From NCBI GenBank assembly GCA_034927505.1, contig JAYFPY010000014.1, positions 1 through 64,000 of the forward strand: a DNA stretch of 64,000 bases, given 5' to 3'. The notes beneath the pieces are model-generated. The model did no database searches and was not told the origin of the DNA. It saw only the letters and a list, made by a program, of their open reading frames with translations. A program made the position numbers and the translations under genes. This document shows, piece by piece, positions 33,906-43,298 of the stretch. The stretch's first letter is position 1. Every line of letters begins with the position of its first letter. Source of the DNA: RUG100 sp034927505 (GTDB lineage Bacteria; Bacillota; Clostridia; Peptostreptococcales; Anaerovoracaceae).

Positions 33906-35306
33906 ATGACAAACAAAATATCAAAAGCCAGGACCAAAAAATTCAGTGAAGAATTCAGCGAAAAGTTCTATAAAATAATGGCTGATAATTTTGGCGAGGA
34001 AATTTTTGTGACAGATGGTGATGGGTGCATAATGTTCGTAAATCCAGCTTCTGTTGCGTATATACAGCAGCCGGTAGATGAGATAATCGGAAAAACCGCA
34101 GCACAGCTGGAAGAGGAAGGCGCTTTTTCAAAAAGTGTTACAATGGAGGCTGTACGAACGGGCAAAGAGTCAAATATCATACAGACGCTGCGAGATGGGA
34201 GGACTGTACTTGCGACGGCAGTTCCGGTGTATGACAAGAATCATGAAAAGATCGAAATGATAATAAGCACATCAAAAGACGTGGATGAAGTAAACAAGCT
34301 GCTTCACACTGTCGAAGCGCAGAAGGAAGAAATAAACAATCTCCGCGACAATGTGTTTGAAGAGCTGAATTTTATTTCAGCAGATCCGGCAATGAAGGAG
34401 CTGAAATTCACTTTGGCCAAAATAGCGCCTCTGGATATGCCTATACTGGTGGAAGGCGAAACCGGAGTAGGTAAAGAAATAGCAGTCAGGACCATACACA
34501 GATTCAGCGATAGAAGAGAGGGCCCGCTGTTCAAAATAAATTGCGGCACTATTCCGGAGAATCTTATTGAATCAGAATTGTTTGGTTATGAAAAGGGCGC
34601 TTTCACAGGCGCAGAGAAGACAGGGAAAAAAGGCAAACTGGAGCTTGCAGAAGGCGGCACATTGTTCCTTGATGAAATAGGAGAGATGCCTCTGGGCCTG
34701 CAGGTAAGACTGCTGGATTTTCTGCAGGAAGGCATGATCGTAAGAGTGGGCGGCACAAAGCCGGTCAAAATAAACACAAGAGTAGTTGCGGCGACAAACC
34801 GTAATTTAAAGGCAATGATGGATGACGGGACATTCAGGCAGGATCTGTATTATCGATTGAGCGTAATACCTGTCAGAATACCTCCGCTGCGTGAAAGACC
34901 GGATGATATAGAGGCATTGATAAAGTATTTTGTTTCAAAGTACAATTCGAAGTACAGCGGCCATAAAAAAATCAATGAAAGTTTTTTGGATGCGGCCAAA
35001 GGATATTCTTGGCCGGGAAATGTCAGGGAACTGGAACATACTGTGGAAAGAGCATATATCATGTCTATAGATACGGAAATGCGGCAGGAAGATATCTCTA
35101 TATTGTTAAATAATGACAAAGCTGATGAAGGCGCTTCAAAGGTTTTTTGCATAGACATCGTTCCTCTCAAAGAAGCAAAACATCAAATCGAAAAACAGCT
35201 GGTCACACGTGCATATAAGAAATACGGGAGTACATACAAAGCAGCAGAAGCTTTGCATGTTGACCAGTCCACTGTGGTAAAAATATTGTCGAAATACAAA
35301 GGATAA
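33906..35306 (+). CDS. Sigma-54-dependent activator of the methylamine regulon (PAS-AAA+-HTH)
   Basis: 466 residues; start 33906 directly after CGGAGGTAC. PAS domain ~15-130, short coiled linker, AAA+ domain ~150-390 and a C-terminal Fis-like helix-turn-helix (ALHVDQSTVVKIL). Walker A EGETGVGKE, GAFTGA loop and FLDEIGEMP are intact, so it should remodel sigma-54 RNA polymerase. Located between the activation operon and mtbC. It is the best candidate to bind the shared GATGAA-N4-TTCATC palindromes, one of which lies immediately after its stop codon; this is inference. Confidence 0.85.
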   Translation: MTNKISKARTKKFSEEFSEKFYKIMADNFGEEIFVTDGDGCIMFVNPASVAYIQQPVDEIIGKTAAQLEEEGAFSKSVTMEAVRTGKESNIIQTLRDGRTVLATAVPVYDKNHEKIEMIISTSKDVDEVNKLLHTVEAQKEEINNLRDNVFEELNFISADPAMKELKFTLAKIAPLDMPILVEGETGVGKEIAVRTIHRFSDRREGPLFKINCGTIPENLIESELFGYEKGAFTGAEKTGKKGKLELAEGGTLFLDEIGEMPLGLQVRLLDFLQEGMIVRVGGTKPVKINTRVVAATNRNLKAMMDDGTFRQDLYYRLSVIPVRIPPLRERPDDIEALIKYFVSKYNSKYSGHKKINESFLDAAKGYSWPGNVRELEHTVERAYIMSIDTEMRQEDISILLNNDKADEGASKVFCIDIVPLKEAKHQIEKQLVTRAYKKYGSTYKAAEALHVDQSTVVKILSKYKG

Positions 35307-35325
35307 ACAATGAAAATGGTCATTA

Positions 35326-35358
35326 AAAGCGATGAATTAATTCATCGCTTTGTTTTTT
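35326..35358 (+). terminator. Terminator that coincides with UAS copy 2
   Basis: AAAGCGATGAATT / AATTCATCGCTTT perfect stem followed by GTTTTTT. The same bases contain the GATGAA-N4-TTCATC palindrome, so the element may serve both as terminator of the activator gene and as an activator-binding site. Confidence 0.7.
35331..35346 (+). promoter_or_regulatory. Palindromic activator site (UAS) copy 2
   Basis: GATGAA-TTAA-TTCATC, 74-75 bp before the -24 GG of the mtbC promoter, almost the same distance as copy 1. Confidence 0.7.
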
Positions 35359-35419
35359 AGCGTTAAAGGCATATTGGAGAATATGTTGAAATCCCAACAA
35401 AATTTTATATCATCGGAGT

Positions 35420-35436
35420 TGGCATTGAAATTGCTT
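35420..35436 (+). promoter_or_regulatory. Sigma-54 (-24/-12) promoter 2 (mtbC)
   Basis: TTGGCATTGAAATTGCTT: GG 35421-35422 and GC 35433-35434 separated by 10 bp. About 55 bp before the mtbC start. Confidence 0.8.
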
Positions 35437-35488
35437 AAGTTATAGGTAATAGTTGATGCTTGCGAATATAACGAAAAGGAGAAAACAA

Positions 35489-36142
35489 ATGGCAAGAGAA
35501 GAATTGATGAAACAAGCCTTCGATGCGATTGTAGAAGCTGATGAAGATGTGGCTGCTGAAGTTCTGGACAAGGGTCAGGCGGAAGGAATCACAGCTGTAG
35601 AATTGCTTCAGGAAGGATTCAGCAAAGGTATGAACGAACTTGGCGACAGGTTTGGAAGAGGAGAAATCTTTTTGCCGGAGCTGATTTTTGCAACCGAAGT
35701 TATGAAACTCGTAACGGACAGAGTTGATGAAGAACTGGAAGCAAAAGGAGAAAGCACTGCTGAAAAAGGCAAAATGGTAATGGCAACTGTTGAAGGCGAC
35801 GTTCACGATATCGGAAAAGGTATTTGTGTTTCGATGCTGAAATCATGCGGCCTGGAGGTATATGATCTGGGGCGTGAAGTGCCGGCTGACAAGATGATCG
35901 AAAAAGCTGAAGAAGTAGGAGCGGATATCATAGGTTCAAGCGCACTTCTGACAACTACTATGGTGGTACAGCAGGAAATCGAAGAAAAACTGGAAAGCAA
36001 AGGATTAAAAGGAAAGATCAAGACTATGGTAGGAGGATCGCCTGTAACACAGAGATGGGCGGAAAAGATCGGTGCAACAGCTTATTCGGAGGATGCTTCG
36101 GAATGCTGTAAAGTTGCATTGGAGATAATTGAAAACAAATAA
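35489..36142 (+). CDS. mtbC: Dimethylamine corrinoid protein
   Basis: 217 residues; start 35489 with AAAAGGAGA. N-terminal helical cap (~1-85) and a B12-binding Rossmann-like domain (~90-215) with the lower-ligand motif D-V-H-D-I-G-K-G. It carries the methyl group from MtbB to the downstream methyltransferase. Length equals archaeal MtbC. Assignment to dimethylamine rests on the adjacent amber-containing mtbB; corrinoid proteins of this group are otherwise hard to tell apart. Confidence 0.88.
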   Translation: MAREELMKQAFDAIVEADEDVAAEVLDKGQAEGITAVELLQEGFSKGMNELGDRFGRGEIFLPELIFATEVMKLVTDRVDEELEAKGESTAEKGKMVMATVEGDVHDIGKGICVSMLKSCGLEVYDLGREVPADKMIEKAEEVGADIIGSSALLTTTMVVQQEIEEKLESKGLKGKIKTMVGGSPVTQRWAEKIGATAYSEDASECCKVALEIIENK

Positions 36143-36161
36143 ATCGAAAGGAGAAATAAAC

Positions 36162-37553
36162 ATGAGTGACAAAAAATACTTTACTCGTATGGGTGACGGC
36201 GAAGCGGTCTGGATGACAATGGACGAGATCCGTGCCGATGTCCTTGCGGGAATGGAGGATGCTGTCGACAAAGGCAAATCAGAACCTATGAGCGATGAGG
36301 ATGTCGAATATCTTATCGAGATCCTGACTATGCCGAACAAGATAGTCAGTGTTGAAAGAGGAAAAGAAGCAATAACGACTTTTGATGCAGGTACACTAAA
36401 GGCTCCTGTTAGATCGGGAGTTCCTGTGGACAGATGTACGGATATATTGATGCATGAGAGAGTTCTGTGTTCAGACTCGATGGAACTCTGCAACATGGAC
36501 TACAGTTATAAGGCAATCAAAAATATTGCGCCGGAAGAAGCCATGACAATGGAGCAGGCTCAGCAGAGTACGATAATCCCTCTGTTTTACGGAGCGATGC
36601 CGAATATGGGATTGTACACAAAACCTGACGGCCCGGTAGAAAACTGGTCGATGCTGCTTCCTGAAGGCAAAATAAAAGAAGCTATGGAAGCACAGGAACA
36701 GGCAGCAGAACTGTGCGCAGCAGATATGGTGCACATAGGATCTATGCTGGCGGATGCAGGAGCTGACGGTATCCAGTTCGATACAGCAGGCGCATCAGGC
36801 GACGCAGATATGCTGGCAGCATTGAATGCATCAAAAGAGCTTTCAGAAAAATACCCGGATCTTTACATCACAATGGGCATGGCTAATGAGTTTACTTTGG
36901 GAATGCACGGAAGACTGAAGTTCGAAGGCGACAAGCTGGCAGGACAGTACCCTGCAAAGCAGGTGCAGACATGCGAGAAGGCCGGAGTGAACAGTTACGG
37001 ATGTGTTATCAATACCAATAGTTCAAGATCATTTGCGTGGAACCTTGCAAGAGCCGTGACGTATGTACAGCAGGCTACAAAGGTTGCAAAGATACCTGTA
37101 CTTGTAGATGTAGGAATGGGCGTAGGCGGCATACCGCTCACTAATGTATCGCCTGTTGATGCAACTTCCAGAGTATCGAAAACTATGATAGAAATCGGCA
37201 AAGCCGACGGATTGTAGATAGGCCATGGAGATACCTTCGGGATGGCTGCTATCCACGAGAGTGCCGCCGGTATGGGTGGAGTTCGTGCTGCCGGAGATCT
37301 GGTTGCGCGTATGGTATTCTCAGGAATGAAGCTTGAAGAAGCGAAAGAATATGTTGCAGGGAAACTGGGATGTTCGACGTTTGATTTATCCGATGAAGCC
37401 AAGATGAAAGAGATCAGGGAATCTCTCGACATAGGCCACATCATAATCACGCCGCATTCATCTTATGGAATGGCTGCAAAAATAAAGATCGCCGAAGTTC
37501 TTGATATCAAGATTTCTAGTGTAGAATTGTTCAAAAAACAAATCGGTAAATAA
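36162..37553 (+). CDS. mtbB: Dimethylamine methyltransferase with in-frame amber (pyrrolysine)
   Basis: 464 codons read through one TAG at 37215-37217 (codon 352), giving a 463-residue product ending at TAA 37551-37553. Before the TAG the protein matches MtbB (RMGDGEAVW, GAMPNMGLYTKPDGP, ADGIQFDTAGASGD). After it the same frame continues IGHGDTFGMAAIHESAAGMG, the conserved segment following pyrrolysine in this family. Archaeal MtbB is ~467 residues with Pyl at nearly the same place. It demethylates dimethylamine onto MtbC. A weak hairpin (GCCAT ... ATGGC, ~37223-37245) follows the TAG. Conventional gene callers will split this gene into two. Confidence 0.95.
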
Positions 37554-37568
37554 ATGAATGTATAATTA

Positions 37569-37609
37569 AGGCATTTGTCGGGGCGGGATATATGCCCCGG
37601 CAGATGCCT
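37569..37609 (+). other. Very strong hairpin between mtbB and the BCCT gene
   Basis: 16-bp stem AGGCATTTGTCGGGGC / GCCCCGGCAGATGCCT (two G-U pairs) with a 9-nt loop and no following T-tract. It is unlike a terminator and is more likely an mRNA processing or stability element that lowers carrier expression relative to mtbCB. A TATAAT lies just before and another just after. Confidence 0.6.
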
Positions 37610-37636
37610 GCGTTATATAATGATAGGAGAGATCTT

Positions 37637-39214
37637 ATGGATAACAGTTTAAACAAAAAGAAAAGGAAATATGACATACCGCTGATAATAGTCAGTGTCG
37701 CAATTGTATTTGGATTTGTAATTCTAATGGCTGTGAAACCCGAGTCGACACTTAACGGTGTAAACGGTGCTTTTGACGTAATCATATCTTATTTTGGATC
37801 AATACTCGAGGTTTTCACATTGCTTGCAGTAGTGGTGTCGATTTATTTCTGCGTAAGTCCCAAATATGGAAAAATCAAATTTGGAGACGAAAAGCCGGAG
37901 TACAGCATGTTCAGTTACATTGCGATGATGACGCTGGCAGCAGTTGCATCTGCGCTGCTGTACTGGTCATACACAGAATGGGCATATTACTATGAAACGC
38001 CGGGCGTTGGGCTTGTGCCTGAATCTACGGCAGCACTGGAAGCCTCACTGGGATATTCTTTCTTCCATTGGGGCATTTCAGGCCAGGCTATATATGTTGT
38101 TATTGCTCTGGCAATGTCATATGCGTTTTATATCAGAAAAGTACCGGTACTGCAGACCAGTTCTGTATGCCAGTCGATGATGGGAGAAAGGCTCGGACCA
38201 AGAACAAAAAGCACCTTGGGAAGAGTGATAGACTTTGTAGTCATCTTCGGTATACTCGGCGGACTGGGATGTTCTCTGGGGCTTGCAGTGCCTTTGACCG
38301 GAGGTGCTTTGACACAGGTGTTCGGTTTAAAAATCACATTCCCTGTACAGGTAGCTATAGTTGTGGTAATCGCACTGGTATTTACATTCACCTCATTTAT
38401 CGGAACGAAAAAGGGAATGAAAAATCTGAGTAATTTCTCGGTAATACTATGTGGAGCGATGCTGCTGTATATATTCATAGCAGGGCCTACCAGCTTCATA
38501 ATGAAAAATACGACCAATGCATTCGGATGGATGCTTGAAATATTCCCGAGAGCCAGTCTGTTCACAGACCCGATCGCAAAGACCGGTTTCCCGGAAGCGT
38601 GGACTATGTATTTCCAGGCATTCTACTTGAACTACGCAGCTATGATGGGAATATTCATTACGAAGATATCAAAAGGAAGAACAGTCAGGCAGTTATCACT
38701 GGCAACACTGCTGGGAATCAGTGTGGGCGGATGGCTGGTATTCTCTATCGATGGAAGTTTTGCCATCCATTCACATATTGAAGGTTTGACGGACGTAGTA
38801 AAACTGGTAAACAGCGGAGTAGGAGAGACAGGGATATATCAGGTAATGGGACTTCTCCCGGGCGGAAAAGTAATACTGCCGATGGTAATGCTCCTGGTAA
38901 TCATAGGATTTGTTGCATCATCGCTGGATTCCGCATCCCTTTCGCTGTCACAGACGACACAGAGGATCGTGGACAAAGAAGGAAATGTCAGCCGAGGCAT
39001 GCGTGTGTTCTGGTGTGTTATACTTGCACTGGTTCCACTGTCGATCATGTTTGTAAAAGCTGATTTCTCAGCATTGAAAATATTGTCGATAATAGTATCT
39101 GTGCCGTTCATGGTAATAGTTGCGTTTATGACGATAATGTTGTTCAGGTGGCTGCGGCAGGATGAAAAAGCCGGAAAACTTGAAAAATACGGTATCAAAA
39201 AACCGGAACAGTGA
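37637..39214 (+). CDS. BCCT-family carrier
   Basis: 525 residues; start 37637 after ATAGGAGAG. Twelve hydrophobic segments; the DEKPEYSMFSYIAMM block and SSLDSASLSLSQTT (TM10-like) match the betaine/carnitine/choline transporter family. Located between the dimethylamine and trimethylamine genes, it probably imports a methylated amine or a quaternary amine that yields it. Methylamines themselves usually enter by other carriers, so the substrate is open. A second paralogue lies at 61.9 kb. Confidence 0.85.
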   Translation: MDNSLNKKKRKYDIPLIIVSVAIVFGFVILMAVKPESTLNGVNGAFDVIISYFGSILEVFTLLAVVVSIYFCVSPKYGKIKFGDEKPEYSMFSYIAMMTLAAVASALLYWSYTEWAYYYETPGVGLVPESTAALEASLGYSFFHWGISGQAIYVVIALAMSYAFYIRKVPVLQTSSVCQSMMGERLGPRTKSTLGRVIDFVVIFGILGGLGCSLGLAVPLTGGALTQVFGLKITFPVQVAIVVVIALVFTFTSFIGTKKGMKNLSNFSVILCGAMLLYIFIAGPTSFIMKNTTNAFGWMLEIFPRASLFTDPIAKTGFPEAWTMYFQAFYLNYAAMMGIFITKISKGRTVRQLSLATLLGISVGGWLVFSIDGSFAIHSHIEGLTDVVKLVNSGVGETGIYQVMGLLPGGKVILPMVMLLVIIGFVASSLDSASLSLSQTTQRIVDKEGNVSRGMRVFWCVILALVPLSIMFVKADFSALKILSIIVSVPFMVIVAFMTIMLFRWLRQDEKAGKLEKYGIKKPEQ

Positions 39215-39267
39215 TGCAAAAAGGCTGGATTGTGATAGAATGACTTTAGTAAGATAAAAATGTTTGT

Positions 39268-39298
39268 AAAAGGATGCAAGGGATAATTGCATCCTTTT
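39268..39298 (+). terminator. Intrinsic terminator
   Basis: Perfect 12-bp stem AAAAGGATGCAA / TTGCATCCTTTT with 7-nt loop after the BCCT gene. Confidence 0.85.
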
Positions 39299-39329
39299 GC
39301 AGATACTGAGTAATGCGAGGAGCAGGCAT

Positions 39330-40739
39330 ATGGAAAAGGACTATTTGAAGACATTCGAGAATTTACCTGAAATAGTAATCGTGGAGGATGCTGTTGGCGT
39401 AATAAAATATGCCAATGAGGCTTTTTGCAGATGTCACGGTGTCAAGATGGAAGATGCGATAGGAAAAAGCTGCTTTGATTTCATAATACCGGAAGACCGC
39501 GAACAATGCAGAATGGATGATAAAGTAACGCCGGGAAACTGCAGCTACAGGATAGAAGGAAGGTCCAGACGAGCGGATGGCAAAATAATATGGATACAGT
39601 ATGTCGGCAAAGCTTTTTTTTCAAAGGAAGGAAAGCTTTTGGAATTTCAGGAACTGGGAGTCGATATCACAGAATGGAAAGAAAAGATCGATGAGAAAAC
39701 GAGAGAACTGGAAAAGGTAAATGACAGACTTAATGATCTGAAGGTCGAAGGACTTCCGAACAAAAATCATAATCATCAGGCAGATCATTTTGGAAATACT
39801 GCTATGTATACTTTTTCTGATATCATAACAAACAATGCAAAAATGATGGGTCAAAAAATATATGCCGAAGCGGTGGCTGAAGGTGAATCATCTGTTCTCA
39901 TAGAGGGAGAGAGCGGTACAGGAAAAGAAATGTTCGCGCAGGCAATACACAACAGCAGCAAGCGTGTGAACGGGCCTTTTGTAGCTGTCAACTGCGGCGC
40001 TGTTCCATCTGAACTAATGGAAAGCGAGTTCTTCGGATATGAGGAAGGCGCTTTTACCGGAGCGGCCAGAGGCGGAAAACGCGGGAAATTCGAAATGGCT
40101 TCCGGAGGGACTTTGTTCCTGGATGAAATCGGCGAGATGCCGCTGGCGCAGCAGGTGGCATTGCTTAGAGTCCTGGAGACTCGTTCGATAATGAGAGTGG
40201 GAGGCAGGAGAGAAATACCGGTGGACATACGAATAATATGCGCTACCAATAAAGATTTGATGAAAGAAGCGGCAGAAGGCGTGTTCAGACGGGACCTGTA
40301 CTACAGATTGAATATTATAAACATAAAGATACCGCCGCTGAGAGATCGGCGGGAAGATATATTTCTGTTGACAGGATATTTCATAAAAAGGCTGGGCAAC
40401 AGATCATTTGAAAAGAAAATAGCATTCAACGATGAGCAGCTGATCAAACTGTACAGATATGACTGGCCGGGCAATGTGAGGGAACTGCGAAATATTGTTG
40501 AACGCATGAAGTTCATACCTCAGGATGCTATGAATGAAATAATGCCTGCGGATATTGCTGATCAGGAAAAAGATGAAGAACCAGTGAGACCCGCCGACAA
40601 AATGTCGGAAAAAATGATGATAGTAAAGATGATGGATGAATGTGAGGGCAATGTCAGCATGATTGCAAGAAAAATGGGGATGTCCAGAAACACATTATAT
40701 AAAAAGCTTCGTAAATACGACATACAAAAAAACAGATAA
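39330..40739 (+). CDS. Second sigma-54-dependent activator (PAS-AAA+-Fis)
   Basis: 469 residues; start 39330 after GCGAGGAGC. PAS domain (~5-115) with the FIIPEDREQC and ELGVDITEWKEKI signatures, a coiled linker (~120-150), AAA+ domain (~170-400) with EGESGTGKE, GAFTGA and FLDEIGEMP, and a Fis HTH (MGMSRNTLYKKLRKY). It directly precedes mttB, whose promoter region carries a different repeat (GATGACACTTT) from the GATGAA palindromes, suggesting it is the trimethylamine-specific activator. This is inference from position. Confidence 0.85.
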   Translation: MEKDYLKTFENLPEIVIVEDAVGVIKYANEAFCRCHGVKMEDAIGKSCFDFIIPEDREQCRMDDKVTPGNCSYRIEGRSRRADGKIIWIQYVGKAFFSKEGKLLEFQELGVDITEWKEKIDEKTRELEKVNDRLNDLKVEGLPNKNHNHQADHFGNTAMYTFSDIITNNAKMMGQKIYAEAVAEGESSVLIEGESGTGKEMFAQAIHNSSKRVNGPFVAVNCGAVPSELMESEFFGYEEGAFTGAARGGKRGKFEMASGGTLFLDEIGEMPLAQQVALLRVLETRSIMRVGGRREIPVDIRIICATNKDLMKEAAEGVFRRDLYYRLNIINIKIPPLRDRREDIFLLTGYFIKRLGNRSFEKKIAFNDEQLIKLYRYDWPGNVRELRNIVERMKFIPQDAMNEIMPADIADQEKDEEPVRPADKMSEKMMIVKMMDECEGNVSMIARKMGMSRNTLYKKLRKYDIQKNR

Positions 40740-40742
40740 GAA

Positions 40743-40801
40743 GATGACACTTTCTGTTCATAGTTACACTTTTCGCTCAAGATGCCGATGACACTTTTTG
40801 T
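40743..40801 (+). promoter_or_regulatory. Direct repeats upstream of the mttB sigma-54 promoter
   Basis: GATGACACTTTCTGT (40743-40757) and GATGACACTTTTTGT (40787-40801) differ at one base, and a third partial copy (TTACACTTT, 40764-40772) lies between them. They are 65-120 bp before the -24 GG, the usual distance for enhancer-binding proteins. The second copy is inside a terminator hairpin. Confidence 0.55.
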
Positions 40802-40818
40802 AACCGGCATCTTTTTTT
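40779..40818 (+). terminator. Intrinsic terminator
   Basis: AAGATGCCG / CGGCATCTT stem with T-tract, ending the activator transcript. Confidence 0.75.
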
Positions 40819-40864
40819 ACTCTTATCAAGTCTGACTTTTTCGAGAATTGCAAAAAGAAACGGT

Positions 40865-40881
40865 TGGCACAGAATGTGCAG
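40865..40881 (+). promoter_or_regulatory. Sigma-54 (-24/-12) promoter 3 (mttB)
   Basis: TTGGCACAGAATGTGCAG: GG 40866-40867 and GC 40878-40879 separated by 10 bp, the closest match to TGGCAC of the four. Confidence 0.82.
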
Positions 40882-40929
40882 TATATTATTGTTACAAACA
40901 TTTTCTTTATTAATGAAAAGGAGGTCAAA

Positions 40930-42417
40930 ATGGCAAAACGGGAAAGACGCAAGAGAGACAATGCCGGCGTACTGGATAATATAAAGTATGCTTACGCCCG
41001 CAGCAATGAACTTTCAGAGGAACAATTATATTCGATCCATGCATCGAGTCTGGATGTATTGATGGAAATAGGCGTTAAAGTTGAAAGTGAAGACGCAAGA
41101 AAAGTATTTGAAATGAGCGGATGCAATGTGGAAGGTAATATTGTAAAAATACCGCCGCATATCGTAGAAGACTCAATAAGAACTGCTCCTTCAGTTGTTC
41201 TTCTGGCAGGAAGAAATCCTAAAAACGACTATGTGATCGAACAGAGAAAAGTATCGTTCATACCTTTCGGTGAAGGCGTAAACGTTATCGATCCGCGTAC
41301 TAAGGAGTACAGAAGATCCGTAAAGGCCGATCTGGAAAACAACACAAAAGTTGTAGATTCACTGGATATATTCCCATGCACATACAGGACTGTTGCTTCA
41401 CAGGACAAGGCCGGAAGCGTGCAGGCACTGCATAACATGGAAGCGATGTTCAATAACACGACAAAGCATTGCTTTATAGGCCCGGATGGAAAAAAGAATA
41501 TTGAAAAGATAATAGACATGGCAGCTTATATCCAGGGCGGAAAAGAAGAATTGAAAAAGAGGCCGATAGTAACATTCAATCTTTGTCCGACCAGTCCGCT
41601 GCAGCTGAATCCGACAGCAACGGAAGCAATCATGCAGGGAGCCAAGGCGGGAATACCATGCAATATCATATCAATGGCACTGGCAGGTGCAACATCGTCT
41701 GTAACACTGGCGGGAACGCTGGTAACGCATAATGCAGAAGTGCTCTCCGCAATAGTGCTCAGTCAGCTTACTGAGACCGGAGCTCCGATACTGTATGCGA
41801 GTTCGACAAGCATGATGGACATGAGACATCTGACGACACCTGTAGGCGCACCGGAACTGTGTATGATAAGCAATGCCGTTGCGCAGCTGTCACGATACTA
41901 CAATCTGCCAAGTTTTGTAGCAGGCGGATAGGCAGACAGTAAAGTACCTGATGCTCAGGCTGCTCATGAAAAAACATTGACCGCATTGTTGGCTGCCCAG
42001 GGCGGCGCCAATATCATATACGGTGCAGGCATGATCGAAATGGGCATGACATTTGACCTGGCACAGCTGATCATAGACTCAGAAATATATAAAATGGTTC
42101 TGCATACATTAAACGGTTTTGAAGTGAATGAAGAAACACTTGCTCTCGACGTTATCAAGGAGGTAAAGATGGGAGAATTTGTTTCAAACAAACATACGAC
42201 CGAGAATTTCAAAAAGATACAGTCCAACTCAAAAATAATAAACAGACAGACAAGAGAAGCATGGCTTCAGGGCGGCGGCAAGAATATGACAGAAGTGGCT
42301 TATGAAAAAGCTCTGGACATACTGGACAATTATCAGCCTGAACCGCTGACTGACGATCAGGCGGCATATATCCGTAAAGTTGTCGAAGATGCCGAAAAAG
42401 AATATGGCGTTGAATAA
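40930..42417 (+). CDS. mttB: Trimethylamine methyltransferase with in-frame amber (pyrrolysine)
   Basis: 496 codons, start 40930 after AAAAGGAGG. One in-frame TAG at 41929-41931 is codon 334, the position of pyrrolysine in archaeal MttB, and the total of 495 residues equals the archaeal enzyme. The frame continues ADSKVPDAQAAHEKT and on to TAA. The surrounding GMSGCNVEG-like, FIPFGEGVNV and FNLCPTSPLQLNP blocks match the MttB superfamily. Pyl-lacking members (glycine betaine, proline betaine or carnitine enzymes) have a sense codon here, so the TAG supports trimethylamine as substrate. It transfers methyl to MttC. Automated annotation will call it truncated. Confidence 0.95.
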
Positions 42418-42436
42418 CTATGAAAGGCAGGAAAAA

Positions 42437-43069
42437 ATGAGTAAAATATTCAAAAAGATGAACGAGGCGATCGAAGACGGCGAAGTTGAAGAAGTCGTTG
42501 ATCTCGTTGAGGAAGCTCTGGAGGATGAAGAAGATCCGAAAGAAATCATGAACAAAGGTCTGATCGAGGGCATGAATATAGTGGGAGATCTTTTCAAAGA
42601 CGGAGAGATATTCGTTCCGGAGGTGCTGATGTCAGCCAATGCTATGGATGCCGGAATGGAACTGATAAGGCCTTATCTCAAAGACGAAGATGTTCAGAAA
42701 AAAGGTAAAATGGTGTTCTGCACAGTAGAGGGCGATCTTCATGATATCGGTAAAAAACTGTGCGTAATGATGCTGGAGGGAGCAGGATACGAAGTATTCG
42801 ATCTGGGCGTAGATATTGGCGTGGAGCAGATAATCGAAGCTGTCAAAGAGCATGAACCGAACATTGTAGCGATGTCGGCAATGCTGACAACGACCATGGT
42901 GACGATGGACAATGCCGTAGAAGCTCTGAAAGAAAACGGATTTGATGAAGTCAAAGTCATGGTGGGCGGTGCTCCTTTGTCTATGGACTATGCGAAAGGG
43001 ATAGGTTCAAACTATTCCGAGGATGCAGTAGCTGCTGTAGATCTGGCAAATGAACTGATCGCAGGCTAA
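42437..43069 (+). CDS. mttC: Trimethylamine corrinoid protein
   Basis: 210 residues; start 42437 with GCAGGAA ahead, 19 bp after mttB. Acidic helical cap (~1-85) then B12-binding domain with D-L-H-D-I-G-K-K and the SMLTTTMVTM/GGAPLS blocks. It accepts methyl from MttB. Similar in fold and length to MtbC at 35.5 kb but clearly a separate gene copy. Confidence 0.9.
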   Translation: MSKIFKKMNEAIEDGEVEEVVDLVEEALEDEEDPKEIMNKGLIEGMNIVGDLFKDGEIFVPEVLMSANAMDAGMELIRPYLKDEDVQKKGKMVFCTVEGDLHDIGKKLCVMMLEGAGYEVFDLGVDIGVEQIIEAVKEHEPNIVAMSAMLTTTMVTMDNAVEALKENGFDEVKVMVGGAPLSMDYAKGIGSNYSEDAVAAVDLANELIAG

Positions 43070-43092
43070 ATATGGAGGCAATATAGTTATTT

Positions 43093-43126
43093 GTTCAACT
43101 GCACATGGATTTATATGCAGTTGAAC
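43093..43126 (+). terminator. Hairpin after mttC
   Basis: GTTCAACTGCA / TGCAGTTGAAC perfect 11-bp stem extended by three more pairs with one mismatch. The T-tract is weak, so partial read-through is possible. Confidence 0.6.
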
Positions 43127-43187
43127 ATTTACTATATCAGTCAAAAGAATATCATTGAAATAAGCTGAAGGTGTTGGATAGAGATAT

Positions 43188-43203
43188 GATGAAATTATTC
43201 ATC
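43188..43203 (+). promoter_or_regulatory. Palindromic activator site (UAS) copy 3
   Basis: GATGAA-ATTA-TTCATC, inside a longer ATGATGAA ... TTCATCAT palindrome, 96-97 bp before the -24 GG at 43300. That is about 21 bp (two helical turns) further than copies 1 and 2. The rest of the 43070-43367 gap holds no gene. Confidence 0.7.
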
Positions 43204-43298
43204 ATAAAAAATGAAAATTTGCATTAAAAAGTAGCGAAAATAAGAGCTGCAGCACCGAAAAGCGTTGAAATCAGCGGCTTTGACGCCGATAGACAAGT

